Shown here: positions 1-5,600 of the stretch, piece by piece | Layout: each line of letters begins with the position of its first letter | Position numbering within the stretch: the first letter of the stretch is position 1 | The notes under the pieces: model-generated | What the model was told of the DNA's origin: nothing | The model's database searches: none | The model's input: the letters and a program-made list of their open reading frames with translations, nothing else | NCBI GenBank assembly: GCA_007122045.1 | Contig: SKJM01000783.1 | Span: forward strand, 1-9,674 | Source of the DNA: Planctomycetales bacterium | GTDB taxonomy: Bacteria; Planctomycetota; Planctomycetia; Pirellulales; Thermoguttaceae | Reading direction: 5' to 3' | DNA: 9,674 nt | Translations under genes and position numbers: made by a program

Positions 1-453
1 GAGCGTGGCGTCGTTGTCCACGTCGGTCCGGCCCCCCCGCTCGGCCAGCGGCCCGCAGTGGCCGTGGTCGGTGTACTCGCAGCAGCAGAGGTCGGTAATC
101 AAGGGCATGGCGCCGGCGGCGGGGCGCGCGGCGCGCAGGGCCTCGGCCACGATGCCCGTCTCGCTCAAGGCATCGCTCCCCTGGGCGTCCTTCGCGGCAG
201 GGATGCCGAAGAGGATCACCCCGCCCAGCCCGAGGGCCGATGCCTCCTCGACCTCGCGGGCGAGCAGGTCGGGCGAGAGCTGATCGTTGCCGGGCATCGC
301 CGATATCTCGCGCCGCACCTGCCGGCCGGGACGGACGAACAGCGGCAGGATCAGCCGGGACGGATCGAGCCGCGTTTCGGCCGCGAGCCGCCGCACACCG
401 GGGTGCTGCCGCAGCCGCCGCAGCCGCACCGTTGGAAAACCGCCACGGGTCAC
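1..453 (-). CDS. hemB: Porphobilinogen synthase (delta-aminolevulinic acid dehydratase), N-terminal part, runs off left edge
   Basis: The product condenses two molecules of 5-aminolevulinate to porphobilinogen, a cytoplasmic step of haem and tetrapyrrole synthesis. The 151 visible residues match the family from the start: an Arg-rich N-terminus with RRLR and a following ETRLDPSRLILPLFV block, then ISAMPG, GVILFGIPAAKD and GSDALSETG. The metal-site motif is complete: D121-L-C123-C124-C125-E-Y127 followed by GHCG at 131-134, fitting DXCXCX(Y/F)X3G(H/Q)CG with zinc ligands C123, C125 and C133. This marks the zinc-dependent class rather than the Mg/Asp class. The start is GTG at 453, preceded by a GGAGGAGAA ribosome-binding site. 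The family is usually about 325-340 residues, so more than half, including the Schiff-base lysines, lies outside the window. The gene follows the kinase on the same strand with a 125-bp gap. Identity is seen directly; activity is inferred. Confidence 0.95.
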   Translation of the reverse strand, partial: MTRGGFPTVRLRRLRQHPGVRRLAAETRLDPSRLILPLFVRPGRQVRREISAMPGNDQLSPDLLAREVEEASALGLGGVILFGIPAAKDAQGSDALSETGIVAEALRAARPAAGAMPLITDLCCCEYTDHGHCGPLAERGGRTDVDNDATL

Positions 454-459
454 GGGTCG

Positions 460-468
460 TTCTCCTCC
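460..468 (-). promoter_or_regulatory. Ribosome-binding site of hemB
   Basis: Read on the minus strand this is GGAGGAGAA, ending 6 bases before the GTG at 453. It is a strong Shine-Dalgarno match and is the reason for choosing GTG 453 as the hemB start; the protein family alignment also begins there. Confidence 0.7.
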
Positions 469-486
469 AATTTGTTGGGCCGGTAA

Positions 487-561
487 GGGGACAGGTCCAT
501 TTTTCGGGCATCGTCTTTCCGTGAAACCAGCGCCAATGGGCCGAAAAATGGACCAGTCCCC
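487..561. repeat. 75-bp palindromic element (REP/MITE-like), two 21-bp inverted arms
   Basis: The left arm (487-507) begins GGGGACAGGTCC and ends ATTTTTCGG. The right arm (541-561) is its reverse complement with a single A/T difference at the sixth base. The arms enclose a 33-bp spacer that contains a weak TTTC-CGT-GAAA mini-hairpin. The element fills most of the gap between the kinase stop and the hemB start. As RNA or single-stranded DNA it would fold into a long imperfect hairpin. Arms of the form GGGGAC...GTCCCC in intergenic gaps are typical of dispersed palindromes mobilised by Y1/RAYT-type transposases; assigning this copy to that class is an inference, because no transposase gene and no second copy lies in the window. 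It might also attenuate or terminate kinase transcription, but neither arm is followed by a U-run. Confidence 0.75.
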
Positions 562-578
562 AGCCAACCCATCAACGG

Positions 579-2387
579 TTACAATTGTTCCAAGCGTTTT
601 CGGGCCTCCTCGACCGCTTCGGCGGCCCAGGGCTTCTCATGGTACAGTTCGATGACGGCCTCGTAAATCCGCCGCGCTTCGCCGGGCCGGTCCGGGTGCT
701 TCTCCGCCGCCGCCCCGAGCCGTTCCTCGAGCAGGGCCAGGTGCTGCCGGGCCTCCTCGGCAAGCTGCTGCCGGACCTCCTTGAGTCGGCGGCGGGCAAG
801 TTCCAGGCTCAACCCCGTCGGCCCCGACGGCTCCTCCTGGCCGTATAGTGTCAGGAGCGCTTCGAGCCGCGCCGCGGTGCGTTCGGGGTGGGTGCGAACG
901 CTGTACATGGCCTCGATATATGCCTGTTCAATCGGCAGGAGGCTTTTCGCCTCGCTCAGCCCCCGCATCCGCAGGTCGAATCGTCGCTGGAGCCGGTGCA
1001 GTTGAATTTCGCGAAGGTACTCGCGCAGCGCCGCTGCCCGAGGATCGCCCGGAAAACGCATCAAAAACGCTTCAATGTCATCCTGCGCGGCCAGCAGCGC
1101 GTCGGCCGATTCGCTCTCGGCGCGCGTGACGATGCGGTCGTACAGGGCGTCGGCCGTGGGCGGCTGGAGCAGGTACCACGCACCCGCGCCGACGGCCACC
1201 AGCAGGGCCGCCAGGATCCACGTGTGCAGCGAAACCAGGGCCGGGCGGTCCTCGTCGTATTCGAACGGGTCCAATTCCTCCTTGTCGACCTCGACGAACT
1301 CGGCGGCCGGTTCGTCCGGGCTCATCGGCTCGGCCGCCGGAAGCCGCCGGAACGCATCGGTCACGCGGGTTTCGGCCACGGCGTCGACGGCGGGCGGCCT
1401 TTCCGCCTGCGAGGCCTCCGCCGGGGCCATCGCATCGTTTGCGGCGCCGGGTGGCCCTTTCGGCCGCATGGCCGTGGCCAACGTGGTGGCCAGCCCGTCG
1501 GGTTCCGCCGGCGCGCGGCCCTCGCCATCGCCGGCGAAGGTGGGCCGCACCGTGGTTTGCCCCGAAACGGAAAGCGCGTGTTCCATCGCTTCCAGCCGCC
1601 GCACCAGGAGCGTGGCGTTGGTCACCCGGGCCTCCGGCGACTTCTCCAGCAACTGCATGACCGCGGCTTCCAGCGCTTCCGGCACGTCGCCCCCGTAGCG
1701 CGCGACGGGCTCCGGCCGTTCGGTCCGGTGCTTGTGGATTGCGTCGGCCAGCGATTCCGCTTGGAACACCGGCCGGCCGGTCAGCAGCACGTACAGGACC
1801 GCGCCGAGGCTGTACAGATCGGCTTTCGGCCCCACCGGCCGCCCCTCGGCTTGTTCCGGGGCCATGTACTCGACCGTTCCCACCACGTTGCCCGGCGCCG
1901 TCAACTTCGTGTTGCCGAAAAGCCGCGCAATGCCGAAGTCGGAAAGCTTCACCGTACCGTCGGAGGCCAGCAGCAGGTTGCCCGGCTTCAGGTCGCGATG
2001 GATCACGCCGCGGTCGTGGGCGTGGCGGAGGGCGCGGGCGGTTTGGATGCCCACCTGGCTGACCTCGCGCCAGTTGAACCGGCGGCCGCGCCGCAGTTCC
2101 TCCTCCAGGCTGCTTCCCTCGACCAGTTCCATGGCGTAATAGAGCAGTTCGCCCTGCCGCCCGAATCCGAACAGCCGCACGATGTTCGGATGGCTGAGTT
2201 TTTTGAGCGTCTCGATTTCGGCCGCGAAGCGGTCGCGGAATCCCTCGTCGTGCGCCAATCCGGTGGCCAGGAGCTTCACCGCCGCCGGCTCGTCGGTCTC
2301 CAGGTTCACCCCATGATACACCGTCCCCATTCCCCCCCGGCCGAGGCGGCGCACAATTCGATACGGTCCTAACTGCTCAACCTGCAT
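579..2387 (-). CDS. Transmembrane Hanks-type Ser/Thr protein kinase (PknB-like) with extracytoplasmic helical tail
   Basis: This 602-residue protein phosphorylates Ser/Thr residues on unknown targets. The kinase domain spans about 9-270: glycine loop G16-R-G-G-M-G21, AVK with K38, helix-C Glu near 57, the catalytic loop H130-R-D132-L-K-P-G-N137, D150-F-G152, activation-loop GT171, and A176-P-E178. All catalytic residues are present, so it should be active. A low-complexity Ala/Pro/Glu linker (about 275-362) and an acidic stretch (363-380) lead to one transmembrane helix at about 386-407. The remaining 195 residues should lie outside the membrane and are strongly helical, with TPR-like pieces such as ARRIYEAVIELY near 571-582. 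No PASTA or other named sensor domain is recognisable. An ATG 33 bases upstream (2420) is in frame, but the one at 2387 has GGAGAA five bases before it and fits the usual kinase N-terminus. The gene diverges from the giant propeller gene and precedes hemB. Confidence 0.93.
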   Translation of the reverse strand: MQVEQLGPYRIVRRLGRGGMGTVYHGVNLETDEPAAVKLLATGLAHDEGFRDRFAAEIETLKKLSHPNIVRLFGFGRQGELLYYAMELVEGSSLEEELRRGRRFNWREVSQVGIQTARALRHAHDRGVIHRDLKPGNLLLASDGTVKLSDFGIARLFGNTKLTAPGNVVGTVEYMAPEQAEGRPVGPKADLYSLGAVLYVLLTGRPVFQAESLADAIHKHRTERPEPVARYGGDVPEALEAAVMQLLEKSPEARVTNATLLVRRLEAMEHALSVSGQTTVRPTFAGDGEGRAPAEPDGLATTLATAMRPKGPPGAANDAMAPAEASQAERPPAVDAVAETRVTDAFRRLPAAEPMSPDEPAAEFVEVDKEELDPFEYDEDRPALVSLHTWILAALLVAVGAGAWYLLQPPTADALYDRIVTRAESESADALLAAQDDIEAFLMRFPGDPRAAALREYLREIQLHRLQRRFDLRMRGLSEAKSLLPIEQAYIEAMYSVRTHPERTAARLEALLTLYGQEEPSGPTGLSLELARRRLKEVRQQLAEEARQHLALLEERLGAAAEKHPDRPGEARRIYEAVIELYHEKPWAAEAVEEARKRLEQL

Positions 2388-2392
2388 ACCAC

Positions 2393-2398
2393 TTCTCC
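2393..2398 (-). promoter_or_regulatory. Ribosome-binding site of the Ser/Thr kinase
   Basis: Read on the minus strand this is GGAGAA, five bases before the ATG at 2387. It decides between two in-frame ATGs: the longer version starting at 2420 would add 11 residues (beginning MSYRGSSW) that do not resemble the family and would place this site inside the coding region. Confidence 0.65.
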
Positions 2399-2477
2399 AT
2401 GAACTACCACGGTACGACATCGGCGAGCGAAAAGAAAGGGCTCTTCCGTTTCCGGGTGCCGCCGCGCCGATGTAGTA

Positions 2478-2495
2478 GGCACACGCCGCTGTGCC
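2478..2495. repeat. Short perfect inverted repeat GGCACA-N6-TGTGCC
   Basis: Six-base arms at 2478-2483 and 2490-2495 flank the spacer CGCCGC. The symmetry sits about 90 bases upstream of the kinase start and about 200 bases upstream of the giant gene. A dyad like this could be a binding site for a dimeric regulator or a small hairpin. With six-base arms in GC-rich DNA, chance is a real alternative. Confidence 0.3.
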
Positions 2496-2622
2496 GTCCC
2501 CAAGAAACGCAGTCTGCGCCCAGAGACGGAAGAACCAAAAGAGTAGGCGAGGGCGTCCCGCGGGCCGGTTCTGTTGGCTAAGTCAGGGGGTTCCCGTAAT
2601 CGCCGTTTTCGGCCATGATAGA

Positions 2623-2628
2623 TATAAG
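2623..2628 (+). promoter_or_regulatory. Candidate minus-10 hexamer for the giant propeller gene
   Basis: TATAAG lies within ATGATAGATATAAGG, the most AT-rich stretch of the intergenic region. Transcription from here would give a leader of about 60 bases before the ATG at 2695. No clear minus-35 box precedes it by 16-18 bases, so the call is tentative. TACAAT at 2667-2672 is closer to consensus, but it would start transcription at about the position of the ribosome-binding site. Confidence 0.25.
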
Positions 2629-2677
2629 GAGTGGAATTGGGTGGTCCTTCGGGGCTGCGGGGTTCTTACAATCAGCC

Positions 2678-2682
2678 AGGAA
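2678..2682 (+). promoter_or_regulatory. Probable ribosome-binding site of the giant propeller gene
   Basis: AGGAA lies 12 bases before the ATG at 2695 and 18 before the alternative ATG at 2701 (Met3). The spacing favours 2695 but is longer than ideal. Either start keeps the signal peptide intact. Confidence 0.4.
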
Positions 2683-2694
2683 CGGTGAATCCCC

Positions 2695-5600
2695 ATGACG
2701 ATGAAGTCCCCATGCCCGGCGTCATCTTTCGCCTCGCTGTCGTGCTCGTTCGTCCTGTGCATGGTGGGGTGGTGTGCCCCTCCCGCCCAGGCCGCGCCGG
2801 CACCGCTCGGCGCCGACGCGCTGGTCAGGCAGCTTGGCGATGCCGATTACACCCTGCGGGAAGAAGCGGCGGCGCGGCTTGCCGCCCTCGGGCTGGAGGC
2901 CCAGGCCGACTTGATGGCGGGATTGCAGGCCGAAGACCCCGAGGTGCGCCGCCGATGCCGGAGAATTCTGGTTCGTGTACTCCAGGCCGATTACGAGCGC
3001 CGCATCGCGGCCCTGCTGGCCGACCAGCGCGGCGGCGACCACCACCTGCCCGGATGGACCTGGTATCGCCAAGCCATTGGCAACGACCGCAGCGCGCGCG
3101 AATTCTTCGCGGCGATCCTGCGCGCGGAGCCGGGCTTGTTGGCCTCGGCGGAACAGGGGCCGGAGCAGGCCGAAGAAGCGTTCAAGCTTCGCTTTGCGCA
3201 GTTGCACCAGCAAGCCCAGTTTCCCAACCAGCGGTTCCGCCGCCAGCCCAGCATGGAAAGCGTGGCCGCGCTGCTGTTGGTGGCCGTCCATCCGGATTGG
3301 CGGCTGCCCGGGCAACTGGTCGACAATCCCCAACTGCTGAACTTCATGCGCAGCGGCGACTTTTCCCGGGCGCTGAACGAGTCGGCGCACCGGGCGGCGA
3401 TACGGCGGCTGGCCGGGCGATGGATTCTGATTGAGGGCGCGCCGAACATCGCCCAGCAGAAACTCCGTATGGCCATCCAGTTCGAGATTCCCGAGGGAAT
3501 GGTCCTGGCGCTCGAACTGCTCGATCGGCCCGAGGCCCAGCCGCCCAACATGGCGGCGTTCGCCGTCGAGGCGGTGGCCCGGCTGGGCGGCAGGCGGTAC
3601 GCCGCCCTGTTGCTGCCGCTGCTCGACGACGAGCGGCAATGTGCGCGCACCGGGCAGCGGGCCATTGAAGTGCGCGACGTCGCCCTGGCCTGGCTGGTTC
3701 ACCTGACGGGCCAGGACCTGGAAGCTTACGGCCAATCGACGGCGCGGAATTGGTTCCGGTCGCTCGCCCAGAACCCGGCGATGATGTTCAACTTTTCGCA
3801 ATTCGGGTACGTCGACGCCGAGCGCCGCACCGAGGCGCTGGAGCAGTGGTCGGAATGGCTCGAGGCGAATCCGTTGCCTACGGCGCCCGACGTCCGGGAA
3901 GCCTTGGTGGCCGACCGGCCGGCCGGGCAGGCCGAGCCCGTCCCGCCGCCGGCCGCCCCGAGGCCTTCGACGGCCGGGGGCCTGGATATGGCCGACCGCG
4001 CGCTGGTGCGCCGTTTGCACGAGGCCGATCGGCTGGCCGAGATGGGCGAGTACGCGGCGGCGGCCCAACTGCTCGGGTCGCTCCTGGCCGCCGAGAGCGA
4101 TTTCGTCTTCCGCCCCGACCGCGGCCTCCCGCTGTACCGCCACCTCAAGCCGGCTGCGGAAGAAGCCCTCGGGCGTTTGCCTGAGGAGGGGCGGACCGCA
4201 TACCAACTGCTGTTCGGCGCCGAGGCGCGGCACCTGCTCGCCGAGGCGGTGGCCGCCGGCGATCGGCAGCAATTGGTCCGCGTGGCCCAGGACTACTTCC
4301 ACACCGACGCCGGCGCCGAGGCCGCGTACCTGCTTGGGGCGCGCTACTGGCGGGCGGGGCAGTTCTTCACGGCGGCCGCGTGCTGGCAGCGGCTGGCCGA
4401 GTCGGGGCCCCGGGCCGCCCAGTTCGAGCCGGCCCTCTCGCTGCAGTTGGCGGCCTGCTGGTGGGCCATGGGCGAGCCGCAACGCATTCCCCCAAAGTTG
4501 GAGCGGCTTCGGGCCCGGCACCCCGGAGCCACCCTGCAGGTGGCCGGCCGGCGAAAACCATGGTTCGACGACGCCGCCGATGCCCTGCGCTGGCTGGCGG
4601 CCCTGCTGGGCCACCAGCCGGCGCCGAAGGAAACGCGATGGGGGATGTTTCGCGGGCAGCCGTCCCGCAACCCCCTGGCCGATGGGGGCAGCCCTTACCT
4701 GGTTGCCGACCCGCTCGACGCCCCCGAAAAAGGCCCGCCGTTGCGCAAAGCGATCGACCGGGTGCGCGACGACCACTTCGGACGCCGCCGCGCCGCGCTG
4801 CCGACGCTCAATCCGCTGATTGTCGGCGAGACGGTCGTGGCGCGAACCGCCACGCGCATTCGGGCGGTCGATGCCGCATCGGGAGCATTGTTGTGGGAGG
4901 CGCGGCCCGAGGACGCCCTGGGCGACTTGCTGGCCGCGCCGGGTGAAACCGGCGAGTGGCTCGAGGAGTTGCTCCCCACCGATCTGCTCAGCCGTTTGTG
5001 GCAGAACCTGGCGTACGGCGTCCTCAGCAGCGACGGCCGATTCGTGTTCGCCGTCGAGGGGCTCCCGCTGCACGGTGTGATCGGGCCGCAGCGGATGGTG
5101 GTGGGCCACGATGGTGTGCGGCGGCTCGACCTGGGCGCCCTCGGAAACGACAATCTGCTTGCCGCCTACGACTTGTCGACCGGGAAGCTGCGCTGGGAGG
5201 CCGGCGGCCCGGCCGGCGACGAGGAGCGCGAACTGGCCGGCGTCTATTTCCTCGGCCCGCCACTCCCCCTGGGCGCCAACCTCTACGGCCTCGCCGAGAT
5301 CGGCGACCAGACCGTCCTGCTCGTGCTCGACTCGGCCAGCGGCGCCTTGCAGTGGCAGCGCGTCCTGGCAGTACGCGACGAACCGGACCCGCGCCAGGCC
5401 CGGATCCGGCTGCCCGGCTTCACCATGCCGCGGGTTCCGGAGCCGCCCCGGGCGAACGGCGTTTCGCCCTCGTACGCCGACGGAATTCTCGTGTGCCCCA
5501 TCGACGATGAACGGGTTGTCGCCGTCGACTTGACCACCCGGAGCGTCGTCTGGTTGTACGAAGGGCAGGACGACCTTTCGGGCGAAACGCCCGCCCAGCG

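Larger units (their letters stand above)
2388..2694. other. Divergent intergenic control region between the kinase and the giant propeller gene
   Basis: This 307-bp gap separates two genes transcribed away from each other, so it must carry promoters for both. Nothing in it codes convincingly: the short open frames lack ribosome-binding sites and family resemblance. It contains the short inverted repeat at 2478-2495 and an AT-richer patch near 2600-2640, unusual for this GC-rich window. Weak minus-10-like hexamers facing right are TATAAG at 2623-2628 and TACAAT at 2667-2672, but neither has a good minus-35 box at proper spacing. I could not find a convincing sigma-70 promoter facing the kinase. 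Confidence 0.6.

Noticed and set aside
487..561. Rho-independent terminator for the kinase
   Set aside because: The hairpin is long and symmetric, but neither arm is followed by a T-run on either strand, so a canonical terminator call is not supported.
888..2372. Open frame of 494 codons on the plus strand, antisense to the kinase
   Set aside because: The minus strand encodes a complete kinase with all catalytic motifs. The plus-strand product is low-complexity and Arg/His-rich, as expected of a shadow frame.
2399..2581. Possible 60-codon gene in the divergent intergenic region
   Set aside because: It has no ribosome-binding site, has biased composition, and overlaps the kinase leader; nothing supports translation.
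2695..2775. Lipoprotein signal in the giant protein
   Set aside because: Cysteines at 17, 22 and 27 lie near the hydrophobic core, but none has a proper lipobox before it; AQA at 31-33 is a good signal peptidase I site.
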